Assembly (NCBI GenBank): GCA_025529335.1
Contig: JAMYHX010000042.1
Coordinates: 1 to 64,000 of the forward strand
DNA: 64,000 bases
Source: Rhizopus sp. PT2906
Taxonomy: Eukaryota > Mucoromycota > Mucoromycetes > Mucorales > Rhizopodaceae
Direction of reading: 5' to 3'
This document shows positions 11,285 through 22,919 of this stretch, piece by piece (the first letter of the stretch is position 1; the number at the start of each line of letters is the position of its first letter). A model generated the notes under the pieces. That model saw only the letters and a program-made list of their open reading frames with translations, had not been told where the DNA came from and did not search any database. The position numbers and the translations under genes are program-made.

Positions 11285-12463
11285 AGCTTGGATGATTTAT
11301 TAAAATGCTCAACTAATAAACGATTATATCTTTCGGGCTGTTCTTCCGGAATGCCATGACCACTGCCTTCAAACAGCTCAAAGCGAACAGGATCGAGTAT
11401 CTTTTTCATGTGGTATGAGTAAGCGGGTCGGACAAGGTTATCAAATGTGCCTGTGATTATCATCACGGGCAAGCCTCCGTGTTTAATATTGACCAATCGG
11501 CTGTCCGAGACCGAATGACGAAGACAGGCGGCAAGTTGGGCCAAGTAGCCATGTAACGGTTGACGACGTGTCTCTCTCATGCGTCGAATGAGCAAAGATG
11601 ATGCCAATTCTCGGTTTGTGGCGTACTTGGTTGAGTTTACTGGCTTTTGCTCTAACCATTCGGGTGGATAGACAAGGTCAATGGCCGCATTCAGCTGGTC
11701 CTTTGGATCACGATAAATAAATGCGATTTTTGATAAGGCAGAGACTGCAGCCCACTAAAGACTATTTAGTTTTGAGTGATTCTAATATATTTAAACTTAC
11801 CGTGGGTATATTCCTTCTTGCTGTTGTGCTTGTTAACGTAAGCGATATAAACCGAAAGGGGTCCGCATCGACCATTTCAAGAGATATCATACCGCCCATG
11901 GAGATGCCCACGAGGTGAACACGGTCATGCCAGCCAACATGGTCAAGCAATTCCAATGCGTCCTGGGCCATTTGAGATGTACTAGTATACTGGGTTAGGA
12001 CGCTCTTATTTCCTTTTTCAGGCAATTTCTTCTTACGAGTAAAGTCCAATGGGGGCATCTGGGAAAATAATATGAATATTTTCACGCTTATCAGTTTTTT
12101 TTATATTTATTTGACTTACCAGAATGTCCTACGCCTCGATTATCAAAAACAAGCACACTGTATTGTCCTGTTTCTGCTAGGTATTTTGTCTAGTAAAGAT
12201 GTTGCATAAATATCAATTGTATCTCCGTATTGGGTAATGTACCTGATAATCCCAAGCACCACAGGCTAAGGCAAGTCCTGTAAATGAAATATATGAGAAA
12301 AAGTAGGAGTAAAGATGATCAATATTTTACCCATCACTAACATAACAAGCTGAGGCCCATTGCCATGTATCTCATAATATATCTTGACAGGCTTCGATTC
12401 TCGACTATGTCCTACTTCTGCATGTCCTTTCTGAGTCAGCGTGGCTGGGTTCTTAAATGTCAT
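11281..12463 (-). CDS. Alpha/beta-hydrolase fold protein
   Basis: At least five exons are readable, starting MTFKNPATLTQKGH at 12463 and ending HFNKSSKL at 11281. The beta-strand start VKIYYEIHGNGPQLVMLVMG and DNRGVGHSG are typical of this fold. The nucleophile elbow is GISMGG, the acid is probably the Asp in ITGTFDNLV, and the histidine lies in GSGHGIPEE, so the triad looks complete. Substrate is unknown; this family includes esterases, epoxide hydrolases and thioesterases. It is tail-to-tail with the PPR gene and head-to-head with AACS, about 200 bp away. Confidence 0.85.
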
Positions 12464-12661
12464 CTTTTATGCTCAGAACATGAAAAAAAGACCAAAAAAA
12501 GCTTGAGCGCATAGACTGGAGTTTTTATGGCACTGTGACTGCTTTTGATGTCTGTAAACACCTGTTGGCCGTGAGGGCCATCATGAATTATCCCACGCTC
12601 CAAAGTACATAAAAATGCGTCCTTTTCCTCCTTTTTTTTAATTCTTTTTCTTTATCAAACC

Positions 12662-15127
12662 ATGTCAATTGTATCTGAAAACTCCTTATCAACAGAGCCC
12701 AAATGCCTCTGGAAACCCTCTTGTCCTGAGCAGACTGAGATGGAAAGGTTTCGCTCTCTTATGCAAAAAAAATACACGAGCGCTAAACTAGGTAAACCAA
12801 ATCAAAAGTTCATACTGGATCACCTTTCTCACGTTTTATCATTTGCCAGGTAATTATCAAGAGCTTTGGAGCTGGTCAGTTCAGAACCCAGAAGACTTTT
12901 GGAGTGAGGTGTGGGATTATACCAAGATTGTCCATACTACCAAGGGTGATCAAGTCTTGGATAACTCGGTTCCTATGGATAGCATCCCAGAATGGTTTAA
13001 AGGTGCTCGATTAAACTTTGCAGAGAACTTGTTATGGTGTAAGAGTAAAGATAAGACGGCCATTATTGCCACAGGTAAAATAATATTTTTCTCTCCGGCT
13101 GTTGTTCTATGCCTAATACGTTGACATAGGTGAAGGTCACGAGAGGCGATTTATTAGCTACGCAGAGCTAAATGATAGTGTACTTCGATTTGCTTCTGCC
13201 TTGAAGAACTTGGGTATCAAGAAGGGCGACCGTGTGGCTGCTTATATTCCAAACTGTCCTGAAGCTATCATTGCCATGTTGGCTGCTACAAGCATGGGTG
13301 CTATTTGGAGGTAAGCACCAAGCATACACAAAAAGAAAAAGCGAGACTTATCGCACTGATATATAGCTCTACTTCCCCTGATTTCGGTACTACAGTAAGT
13401 GTCTGATATTTTCTCGTGAGAAAATCAAATTAAAGTTCAGCAATAGGGTGTCCTTGATAGATTTTCACAAATCCAACCCAAGGTGTTGATCTCTGTGAAC
13501 AAGGTCATTTATAATGGAAAGACATTAGACCATCTATCTAAACTCAAGACAGTTGTTGAAGGTAAACTTACTCTCGAGGCAAAACACATCAACTGACACA
13601 CTTTATAGGTCTTCCTGGTCTTCAAAAAGTCGTCGTTATTCCCTTTGTCGGTCAAGTGACTCAAGAAGAACTGAAAGATATCCCTCAGAGTGTCTCATGG
13701 GGCGATTTTAATAATTCTGTTCCCCGAGATGCCTTGCCTACATGTATTCAATTCGAACAGTTACCCTTTAATCATCCTGCCTTTATTCTCTTCAGTTCGG
13801 GCACAACAGGATTGCCCAAATGTATCGTTCATTCTGGAGCTGGTTTGTTACTCCAAATCAAGAAAGAACACATCATTCACGGTAACATGGGGCCTGATGA
13901 TATCTTCTTTTATTATACGACCACTGGCTGGATGATGTGGAACTGGTTGGTCGCAGGTCTCAGCGTAGGATCCACCATTGTCCTTTGGGATGGAAGTCCT
14001 TTCAAGCCTGCACCCATCTCTTTGTGGGAATTGGTAGATGAATTAAAGTAAGTTATAAACAGGGTACTTTCAGACGAAATATTTAATGCTAATCACTATT
14101 TATTGATAGGATCACTTACTTTGGTACATCTGCCAAATACATTCAATCCTTGCAAGAAGCAAACGTACATCCAAGTAAGTTTACTTTTATAGACGCAAAC
14201 ATATCGTCTAACCTTATTTTTAAATCAGAGGAACAATGTAAACTCGATAGCCTGAAAGCCATATACTCTACCGGTTCTCCACTCAAGCCCGAAAGCTTTG
14301 ATTTTGTATATGAGCATATCAAGAGCGACATCATGCTCGGCAGTATCACAGGTGGTACTGATATCTGTTCACTCTTTGCAGGACAAAACGCAGCATTGCC
14401 CGTCTACCGAGGCGAGATCCAATGTGTCTGTCTTGGCATGAACATACAAGCATGGGCTGATCAAGATAAACCTGTGTTTGCTCAAGCTGGTGATCTTGTC
14501 TGTGTGACACCATTCCCATGTATGCCTGTCGAAATGTACGGTGATGGTCCTGAAAGAGCCAAATACAAGAGTGCCTACTTTAGCGTTTATCCTCATGTGT
14601 GGTACCATGGTGACTTTGTTTGGATTAACCCCAAGACAGGCGGTGTAGTCATGCTCGGTCGATCGGATGGCACCTTGAACCCTAGTGGTGTTCGATTTGG
14701 TAGTGCAGAGATCTACAATGTCGTCGATCGATTCAGAGACGATGGCGTTGAGGATTCACTTTGTGTGGGTCAAAAGATCAAGAATGAAGATGATGAGCGT
14801 GTGGTGCTGTTCCTCAAGATGAAGGCAGGACACAAGTTTAATGAAGATTTGGTCAAGAAGATCAAGGTGACTATTCGTAGTGAACTAAGTCCAAGACACG
14901 TACCTGCCTTTGTTCTTCCTATTACTGATATCCCTGTAAGTGTCATTGTAGTTTTTTTTTATTATTCTGAAACTAACCGACAATATTTGTAGTACACGAT
15001 TAACGGAAAGAAGGTTGAAGTGGCTGTTAAAAAGATACTTTCTGGCCAAAAGGTCATGGCTACTGGTACATTAAGCAATCCTGAAAGCCTTGAATATTAT
15101 TACAATATTCCTGAATTAGTACAGTAG
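12662..15127 (+). CDS. Acetoacetyl-CoA synthetase
   Basis: This cytosolic ANL-superfamily ligase activates acetoacetate with ATP and CoA, feeding sterol and lipid synthesis. Nine exons (12662-12791, 12850-13074, 13130-13310, 13367-13394, 13447-13561, 13609-14047, 14110-14174, 14229-14935, 14993-15127) give 674 residues, the family's normal length. Visible landmarks are NFAENLLW near residue 110, LFSSGTTGLPKCIVHSG (the AMP-binding P-loop), YSTGSPL, the adenylate motif TDICSLF and the C-terminal catalytic lysine region YTINGKKVEV. Exon 4 is only 28 nt. The intron at 14175-14228 is 54 nt long and stop-free, so uncorrected ORF calling would insert 18 foreign residues. Confidence 0.95.
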
Positions 15128-15273
15128 TCTTGTCATTTATATAAATAGTTGTCCTTATGTGTGTGTGTGTGTGTATAAAACAATAAAAAAGCATATAGAA
15201 TAATTCTAAAGGATTATCATGGGTCTGTATTGTAATATCAGCGTACATGACGTGTGTTTATTTACAAATAAAA

Positions 15274-15522
15274 TTAAGCAAGTAGTAATCCTCCCTTGTA
15301 TTTAGCGTAACCCAAGACCAAAAAAGCACCAACAATAACACCTTGATAGAAACCAATGGCTGAGGGAGAAGTCAAATAGCTTTGAGCTTCTTGAACCTTG
15401 GGTTGTGTTCGTCTCTTAAGATCTTCGTATTCAGCACGAAGTCTTTCTAACTCTTCTTTAGCGTTGTGTGCAGTCTTGTCAACGGCTTCCTTGGCTCTTT
15501 GTTCGTTTTCTCTAGCAGACAT
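15274..15522 (-). CDS. Small single-pass membrane protein with coiled-coil N-terminus
   Basis: This 82-residue frame starts at MSARENEQRAKEAVDK; an upstream ATG at 15585 would add a hydrophobic leader but lies in likely 5'UTR. Residues 1-50 are charged and helix-forming (ELERLRAEYEDLKRR). A hydrophobic segment follows near the C-terminus (AIGFYQGVIVGAFLVLGYAK), suggesting an anchored protein of a mitochondrial or ER membrane. It faintly resembles fungal OM14-like outer membrane proteins, but this is a guess. It is convergent with AACS. Confidence 0.6.
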   Translation of the reverse strand: MSARENEQRAKEAVDKTAHNAKEELERLRAEYEDLKRRTQPKVQEAQSYLTSPSAIGFYQGVIVGAFLVLGYAKYKGGLLLA

Positions 15523-15585
15523 TATGATGTAATATAAGACAAAGAGAATAGAAAAAGAAAAAAAAAGCGCTTCTTTTATAGACAT

Positions 15586-16979
15586 TTTAGAATGGATAAA
15601 TACATAATTGTACGCTCGTAAATCTGCATAATTATGATGTCAAAGGTATGATATCATTGCTCACCGTGTTACCATAGAGACCGTGGCGCTAGTTTTTTTT
15701 CTGTCATCAAGTGTTTCTAAGTCTTTTTGGGAAAAAAAAAAGGTATTGCTCTTCTATGTTCAGATGGTTATTTGCATTTGTGAAAAGACTGCGATTTTGA
15801 GTTCAAATTTCTTTTTTGGGCATTGTAGTTGTTACAGTGTTCAGAATACCAAATTTACGCGATTTCAAATTACATTGCGCAGTTGAAAATGTCAATTGTG
15901 GGCGTATGGTATCTTCTACGCTTGCCACTGTCTCTAATTCGACATGGAATGTTATTGTAGGGTTTCTAGCCGCATTTATTCTCAAACAATTAAAAAATTC
16001 TTGCACTCTATACTCTTTTCATCTTTCTAAGCCGTGCATCGTGGTACACAAACGTCAAATCATGATCTTATAGAAGCACACATCATTGAGCTCACCGAGT
16101 GTCATATCGCAATAGGGGCTCAAAACATATGCACTTAACACAGCCGATAGTAGTTTACCAATACATCCCAGGATATGTGACAGTTTCAAGAGCATGTCAC
16201 CGGTTGATCTCAGTGTTTTGACCGAGCACTTCTCGACCTCACTAGGTTACACCTCTTTCAGCAGAGTATCAGAAAAAAACTTTTTCTTAGAGATCACTAC
16301 ACTACTCTGGGGTCAAGAACAGCACATAGATACATTGCGCTAATCCAAGGACTCTTGTCTCCAATAATAGGCGATTGTTGCCAGAAGTAGACCAGAAAGA
16401 AAGAAGAAAAAAGTTGTCGTTTCTGGTTATAGGTTGATCAATTCATCCTTTTTTTGTATTTGCTGTGATCTTGGCTATGTTATTTTCATTCCATCCCACT
16501 ATTACGTTATGCTTTGCTGTCATTTTATACCCTTATTATTGTATCACGTTGACGCTTGCCTAGAGTGTAAATACTTTAAAAGTAAAGGTCATCATACACA
16601 ATTGCTCTTTCTTTAATAATAGTACACAATAGAAACTTAAATCATTTGCTCCCTTAAATTTGACTCCTTGTAGTCTTGTGATTTCAAAACCTAGTTCTTT
16701 TGAGTCTTATCGGCAGTATAACTATCGTAGGGGTTATTTAATGAAACACTTCTTGTAGATGAATCTTGTATAGAAACTGCTGTCTTAGGCTCTTCAGTAG
16801 ACGAGGGCCACTGCTACTAAGTCATCACTTTCTGATGTTGACTTAGGTTCTGAATATGAACACTTGAATGTGTAACAAAATATCATCTTTAAGATTAAGC
16901 TCTGTAGTTGATTTGATTGTTACTGAATCATGAAAGCTGTGATCTGGATTAATTATACCTTCTGGTCAGGAAAATATAC
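15586..16979. other. Gap with no supported gene
   Basis: A 67-codon minus-strand ORF (15803-16006) and overlapping plus-strand ORFs show no motif or splice structure I can defend. The 16640-16980 part may be the decayed tail of the remnant that follows, with minus-strand segments such as KELGFEITRLQGVKFKG. Confidence 0.35.
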
Positions 16980-17258
16980 TTAATAGCTTTTTCTGCTTTT
17001 TTTATTGCCTTCTTCTTTTGTTCTTAAAGCCACTTGGTTCATTGTCTCATCAAGTTCATCTCTCATTTGCTCTTTTTCAAACGGCTGAGCCTATTGATGC
17101 TTTCGAAATATTGTTAGAGTGTCTAAATGAAAAGGATCAACTTCTTTAACCCATTCCATAGCATCATTGCCTTGTTTGTTGAAAATCTTTCCTTGTCCGC
17201 TTTTGTAAAAAAAAAAGTATGTGCTCATCTTGCTTTAGTTTGATGGTATAAAATTCGT
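16980..17258 (-). pseudogene. Decayed coding remnant, family unknown
   Basis: The minus strand reads DEFYTIKLKQDEHILFF, then shifts frame at a homopolymer T run. It continues KSGQGKIFNKQGNDAMEWVK and so on to KKSRKSY, with one in-frame TAG at 17093-17091. The residue composition is protein-like over about 90 codons, so I read this as a dead gene, possibly of transposon origin. No domain is recognised. Confidence 0.4.
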
Positions 17259-18672
17259 CAAAGGATGTGTAAATGATTAAAAATAAAAGATGTAAGCAAA
17301 ACTTGGAGTCTTTATTCATTAGTCTTCTAGTTAGAAAGAACTAGAACTCACTGCTGCAAGTTATTGCTTCTTTTTACATGAATTGACAACTTAGATGAGA
17401 TATTTATAGTGAATACCGATCAGATGACAATCTGTGTCTTTCTCTGTGTCCACCTTGTCCACTGTCGTATTTAACAATGCCTAATAATAGTCTTTAGCGT
17501 GGAATTACATTTGACTTATCATGTACCTTAACTAGTACTCTGACCTCTTTTAATATAATCTAATTTCTTGCTATGAGTTCTTCCTTTTACTTTTAATAAA
17601 AGGATAAAACAGAGACTCATCACCTCTTTGCTTTTATTCTATACATTTACATGAACACTAATAACAACAATCAATATCTCATCCACTACCTTGTCTTTTT
17701 TTTTTTTCCTATTAGCCAACGAAAAGACTATTTGTTTGGCTTTGTCTTTCTATCTCTGATATTTTTTTAAATATGACAATAAATAGAGAACAGGCGATAT
17801 GTTTGGTATTCTGCGAAGAAATAAATGAAGATAGCATCTCGAGGCTTATAAAACTAATGGACTCGATGAAGGACATTGACATCTGCTACCAATTATTAGG
17901 ATAAACGCAAATCAGTTTACTTACAATAGGTATTCAAGTAATACTCTTAAGCCAGGAAAAAATCAATAAATATAAAGTTTAGTAACTATAATTGAAAAAG
18001 CTGTTTAAATCAAATGTATTTGAGAGAAAAAGCTATCTAAACTTCTCTTTAAAAATAAACAGCCTCTGATAGCCAAATCATTCGACTTTTAAACGAGCTA
18101 TATTTACCTTTTGATCCTTATAATGAAGAAATATATGAGCAGAGAGACTAACCCATTCACATCATGGTGCTCAAAGAGTAAACTCCCATTTATACAAGTA
18201 GAATCGTCAAGAAAATCACTAAAAAACAATGATATGGAGAAAATTCGCCCGAGGACGAGAACAATAACTTATACATTTTTCTTCTTATTTATCATAATAA
18301 AAAGATATACTTGGAAGCTATTGTTTAATCTTAGTTCATTTCAAATCAAACATCAACACATTCTTCAGAACATGGCTGACCAAACGAAAAAAAAAAAAAA
18401 AAAAAAAAAAACTGGAGGTCGAAATATGGTTTGTTTCTTTTATCAAAGGAAATTTTGACGAATATTTTCAAAGGGAATACATTCAACGGGAATGGAGAAG
18501 ATAAAAGGCACAATATCATGCAAATCAAAGAGCATCGAGATTGTGAAAAACGCATAGCAAGGTAAAATAAAACGAATCATCAATGGAAAAATGAAAAGGG
18601 AACATGGCATAACGCGAGTAGGCTGACAGATGGAGAAAGATATGAACCATCACAAATGCAAAATCAAGGCTT
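17259..18672. other. AT-rich gap with a long A tract
   Basis: No supportable gene. A run of about 24 A residues near 18387-18410 lies inside a plus-strand ORF whose only coding-like feature is that tract. It could be slippage or the scar of a retroposed poly(A) tail. Confidence 0.4.
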
Positions 18673-19115
18673 CTAGTGGCTATATAAACGACGGAAATGG
18701 TTCCAAACACCTTCTTTGATGCGTTGATTGCTTACTGATGCTGTTATGTCGGCCAAAATAGCCAGAGAACCAAAATCCAAGTATGTACCAAGAACGAGTG
18801 GCGGAATATCTTGCTTTTAGACCAGTTCAAGTTTGTCGACAAATGATGCTAATGTGTTCCAGCTCTTTGAAAATTTTGACGCTGCTTGTCCATTGGTTTG
18901 AAGTTGTCTGATCGCTGCCGCTCTTTTGTATGAATCTAATGGCGTAGTAAAATCGGCGACCGGCAAATTGAGAATTACTGACAATTCCAGAGATTGCAGA
19001 AATTAGGATGCAAGTTTTCCAACAGAGGCTGCCGAAGCGCCATAGCCTTGATTGTGCAGTGTATCACACACAGTGAAAATGGTGGCTGGCAACATGAGAT
19101 CGACTGTTGTATTCA
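18673..19115 (-). pseudogene. Decayed gene remnant with two in-frame stops
   Basis: From about 19115 the minus strand reads TVDLMLPATIFTVCDTLHNQ, then TAA at 19005-19003. It goes on through LNLPVADFTTPLDSYKRAAA and SKSWNTLASFVDKLELV, then TAA at 18819-18817, and ends IKEGVWNHFRRLYSH before TAG at 18675-18673. Roughly 145 codons with only two stops and protein-like composition indicate a recently disabled gene. It may be the 3' part of the same dead gene as the 19370-19573 segment. No domain is recognised. Confidence 0.5.
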
Positions 19116-19369
19116 GCTTTGTTTGTTATTGTAAAAAGGCTATTAAGTCGATGACTTGCGAATTAGATTCTTTAAAAAGAAGAGCTGAATATTATTAAAT
19201 TAAGTTTGTGTGAGAGTTTTATATGGAATATTAATGTTGTCAGTATGATAAATGTGGTCAATGTGATTATTTATGCTTGTATTATTATTATTATTATAAG
19301 TTATTCTTATCAGATGCGATAGAGGAATATAAAGTAGAATGTATGCTCTACTGTAAGCTTATACTCGAG

Positions 19370-19573
19370 TCATTATAATGATTATCTCATCAAACACGTC
19401 ACCGGCATTGAATTCCTCGTGAACCGCTCGTGCATGCAGAAATGTACTTGGATGGCCGGAACCGGAGACCAATTGCCGCAAGGATGTGATCGACTTTGGT
19501 ACCGTATACGTACCTAGACTGCGCATTGCATCCAAGAACCGTGTAACTTCGTCATTACGATAAAATATTCTGG
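19370..19573 (-). pseudogene. Foreign open segment fused to the end of the transposase remnant
   Basis: The minus strand is open without an ATG and contains RNDEVTRFLDAMRSLGTYTV and SGSGHPSTFLHARAVHEEF. This is not Tc1/mariner sequence. It begins exactly where the transposase should continue to its third acidic residue, so it marks an insertion or recombination junction. GC content is higher than its surroundings. Function and family are unknown. Confidence 0.45.
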
Positions 19574-20655
19574 CTGTCGCTGGTTGGATATGGTACGTAT
19601 TTGGCTAAATTGTCTGATGTATGGATAGGAGCATTATCCATCACGAGGTAGTGACCTTTGATGTGTGGATACTGATCCATTTCATCTATTGTGGCTTTCA
19701 GAAAGCTAACATAGTGTCCTGTAACCGTTCCTTTGCTCACGCACTCAATGCCATCTCCCCTCTTTCTCTTTTTATTCGATGGAGGCTGAGGAAGTCTAAG
19801 GCTACATTTGATTAGACCTTCAGCAGAAATCGCGCCTAAAATGGCTGTTGTTGTGGCTCGTGTTTTGAGAACGGTAACCACTGCCGGCGTACCTTTCTTC
19901 GACCACGCCATACTACGTTTTAAATTAATATGGAAGGCGGATTCATCCAGAAAGACACAATTTCTTGTAAAATCCATATCTATTTTTTTTTTCCCATTTA
20001 CGAATCCAATCCAACCGCTCTTGGATCTTTTCTTCGCTATTCCGGTCTATGGGTTGAAGCCGAGCTTTTTTGAGAGACAAGTTGCAATGCTGTTTTACAA
20101 AATCAAATAAAGTAGTTTTAGACACTTTTAAATCTGTAAATATTTTGCTTTAGCTTCTTCATAACTTCGTCTAGAACGACGGAAGGGTTCTCATCAACGC
20201 ACTCGAGAATAGCACTATTGTGCTCCTCTTGGAGAATATGTGGACGACCAGTCTTTCTCCGTTTCTCAAAGACACTATCAGGGTCCTTCTCATACTGTTT
20301 CGCCCATTTTTGTGCTGTGCGAACGTGAATCCCAAGCTGTGTAGCTGCAGCAGCCGCACTCAGACACTTCTCAAACAACAACTTGAAGAACCTCACTTTG
20401 TCCTGATCAGAATAGCGTGTATAATTTCGCTTCACTGATGCTTGTCGCATTTTAACATCACTACTAGGTTTTGCCTCCTTTTCTATCTGCATTGTCTCGC
20501 CCTCCCAGAGGCAGTTGAGCTAAATATTGTGTATGGGAACTCAATGTTTCAAGACAAAACTGTTCCTCATCAACAATATAATCCATTGGTTCAGGTCTGC
20601 CATACTCATCGATGACAGATCCTTTCCCATTTTCAAACAAGAATTGAATGTTCAT
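19574..20655 (-). pseudogene. Tc1/mariner-type transposase, frameshifted and truncated
   Basis: Coding order on the minus strand is: an N-terminal leader (from 20655), a helix-turn-helix region (TRYSDQDKVRFFKLLFEKC, TQLGIHVRTAQKWAKQYEKD), a GRP linker (KTGRPHIL), then FLDESAFHINLKRSMAWSKK with the first catalytic Asp, and LVMDNAPIH with the second. The expected third acidic motif (SPELNPIE type) is missing because the frame ends in unrelated sequence. Three frameshifts are visible, near 20500, near 20133 and at a poly(T) run near 19990. The element is therefore dead. I could not define its terminal inverted repeats. Confidence 0.85.
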
Positions 20656-21391
20656 TATCTGTGATATCTAGTGTAATTGTGAAAAAGAAGTAAAGCAAGG
20701 ACGAGTATTTGGTGTGCTCTTTTATATCTGAAGTTGCCAAGGCTTGTCCCACAAAATATTCTTGGTAACAAGACATCTGATTTGTCAGCCAAGACGAATT
20801 TACATTTCATGCAACACGAATTTTTACTTTCACCATCAGGCGAATTGATTTTCCATCAGTGCGAATTTACTTTCCGGAAAGAGTGTACACTTCAATGTAA
20901 ACTATGAAATGTTGTAATTTGGTGACCACATAAATGAATTCGCGTAACAATTGCCTTATTTAAAGAACATGACACTGAAACAGTTTAATACACACATACA
21001 GAAAACGCAAGTTTGTTTCTTTGTGATTGTGACTAATTCTATAGAAAGGGGCCCTTTTTATGCACAAACGGATCATGGTTACTTCTATTTAAAGAGAATT
21101 GTTGTCAACGGTTTTGCCATAGAAACTCAAAAATGTAGGGAGGAGAGTTTACATAAGGAAATAGTTATCAGCTTAGCACTTTTGAAATAACAAACATGTC
21201 TGAGCTCATCTGACGATGTATTTCCTCAGCATACTGAAGATCCCAGGAATCGCACAATTACGTTGTATTATAATGGATGCATAAAATTCATTAAATAAAA
21301 AATAGTCATAGAATCAACACATGTGTAGAGAGATAAAAAGTGAGCTTTTTACTATTGCTACTGTATGCAAAATATGATGGAGGGCTGTAGA
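20656..21391. other. Gap, possibly the 5' flank of the dead transposon
   Basis: No gene. Around 20800-20890 short repeats of the form GCGAATT...TTTCC recur (CACGAATTTTTACTTTC, GTGCGAATTTACTTTCC), which might be old transposon-end repeats. A plus-strand 79-codon ORF (20951-21190) is unconvincing. Confidence 0.35.
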
Positions 21392-22070
21392 TTAATCCAT
21401 ATCATAGTCAAGTTTATTAATCCCAAATACTCTAACTCGATGCATCATTGGTAGTTTGGCGACCAAGACGACTAATAATGCTGTAAAGTTGATTCCGAAG
21501 AGGAAAAAATCATAATGTGTATAATGCGTGCTCAGAAGAAATCTATCGATTGCATGAGTGATCATCCCCTCTTTTTTTTTTTTTTTTTTAAAAAAAAAAA
21601 ACGTTATAACTTACAAGACAATTGGAACTGCCGTCAAGAATTTACGAGTTGCCGTGAATTGAACTCCACCGTCAATTTGCTCCCACAGTGTTAAGCCATC
21701 ATATGCTCCTTGATTATTTTCGAATGGGATACCTTGAACCCAATGAAACATGATATAGTGTCCCTACGTAAATGGTTATTTTACTGTCTCTTCACTACAG
21801 CAATATACATACGCAGTTAAAGGCAAGATTTGTTAATGTCCAGCTTGCTTCCGGTGTTATAAAAGGTATAAGTGTAAATAAAGCTTTCAAGACGACAATG
21901 ACAAAGATGGTAGTGAACCAAGCACCTATGATTTACGTAATCTATCAACTGAACTCATATATTTTATATGTATTCTAACCTTTATAATTGACCCAAGATG
22001 AGTTAAAATTTGGCATTGAACTTTGATCAAGAACTGCGGTATATGATTTCTTTTCGTTTAATGAAGACAT
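21392..22070 (-). CDS. ORM1: ORMDL family regulator of serine palmitoyltransferase
   Basis: This ER membrane protein restrains sphingolipid synthesis by binding serine palmitoyltransferase. Four exons (22070-21980, 21925-21813, 21763-21615, 21542-21392) give 167 residues. Family landmarks are clear: SWTLTNLAFN, HYIMFHWVQGIPFE, LTLWEQIDGGVQFTATRKFL, STHYTHYDFFLF and RVRVFGINK. The N-terminus MSSLNEKKSYTAVLDQSS is rich in Ser, Thr and Tyr, where yeast Orm proteins are phosphorylated; regulation by phosphorylation is inference. The last intron holds a T18A12 palindromic tract. Orm1 and Orm2 cannot be separated here. Confidence 0.93.
21572..21601. repeat. T18A12 self-complementary tract in ORMDL intron 3
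   Basis: Eighteen T followed directly by twelve A, a perfect dyad lying inside the third intron of the minus-strand ORMDL gene. Similar tracts occur at 28989-29011 and 46840-46861. Confidence 0.85.
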
Positions 22071-22919
22071 GTTGCTGCTATTTGTTAAAGGAAAGAATAT
22101 AAAAAAATAAAAAAGAAAAGAAAAGAAAAAAGAGCTGGTTTGTTTAAAATGGAAAGTGGAGTGGTGATTGCTGTCTTATTGGTCTCTCTTTGTCTCTTGT
22201 TCAAATGGCGCAGTTTCAAAAGACTCGCTCTGTTCCACCGGAGAGAGAGAAACGAGGTTTATATATCTTTTCTCTCTATCTCTCAGTTTGCCGATGACAA
22301 GCGTACCATGTATATTATTAATAACTAAATGGATGATAGATTTTAGTGATGGTCAAGTAGGAAATATACATCCCACGACAGAACCTTAAAAGTATCCATA
22401 TATCCATGTATACGCACATGTATATATTTATATATACAAAGAAAGAATGAAGGATCAAAAAAAGGAGGAAAAGGTACACGCTCCATGATTTTCTACGCGC
22501 AATGCATAATTGTAGTTCTTTTTGATACATGGCAGAATTATTAAGGTTTATAGGCAAAGTCGGCTAAATTGACCGAATGATTCTATTTCGTCTATCAATT
22601 AATCAAGACGGAACGGCCATTATTGCAGAAAGGTGTCTGTGATTTATTGTTCGGCATCACGTCTTGGCGGTACTCAATGTCATTTTTGTTACACACATCG
22701 CTCTACGTGGGCGCGCGTGCACGCGTAGTGCTCTTGATCATAAAAGAGCCAATTGGCACTTTTTTAAAAAAAAACTCCTCCTCATTATTTTTTCGTATAA
22801 ATAGTGAAATTTGATTGGGTTAAATAAAGCGGTGACGTTTTCACTTTAATTTTTCGTCTTTTATATTTTTTCTCGCTCTCTCGCTCTCTCTCTCTCTTTT
22901 TAAGTCAATACCAAAAAAA
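22071..22919. promoter_or_regulatory. Divergent intergenic region between ORMDL and CDC5
   Basis: No gene is supported here. A pyrimidine-rich CT repeat at about 22868-22902 ends just before the CDC5 start codon and is the likely core promoter or 5'UTR. The upstream part contains short AT-rich ORFs of no visible merit. Confidence 0.5.

Noticed and set aside
15803..16006. 67-codon minus-strand ORF (NPTITFHVELETVASVEDT)
   Set aside because: Looks mildly protein-like, but both strands are open here and no start, splice site or family supports it.
18111..18458. 115-codon plus-strand ORF containing polylysine
   Set aside because: The lysines come from a 24-nt A tract and the rest is AT-rich with no motif or conservation signal.
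20951..21190. 79-codon plus-strand ORF after the transposase remnant
   Set aside because: No motif, no neighbouring exons, composition like random AT-rich DNA.
22140..22328. 62-codon plus-strand ORF with a hydrophobic N-terminus upstream of CDC5
   Set aside because: It lies in the divergent promoter region, the hydrophobic stretch ends in low-complexity sequence, and no splice or family support was found.
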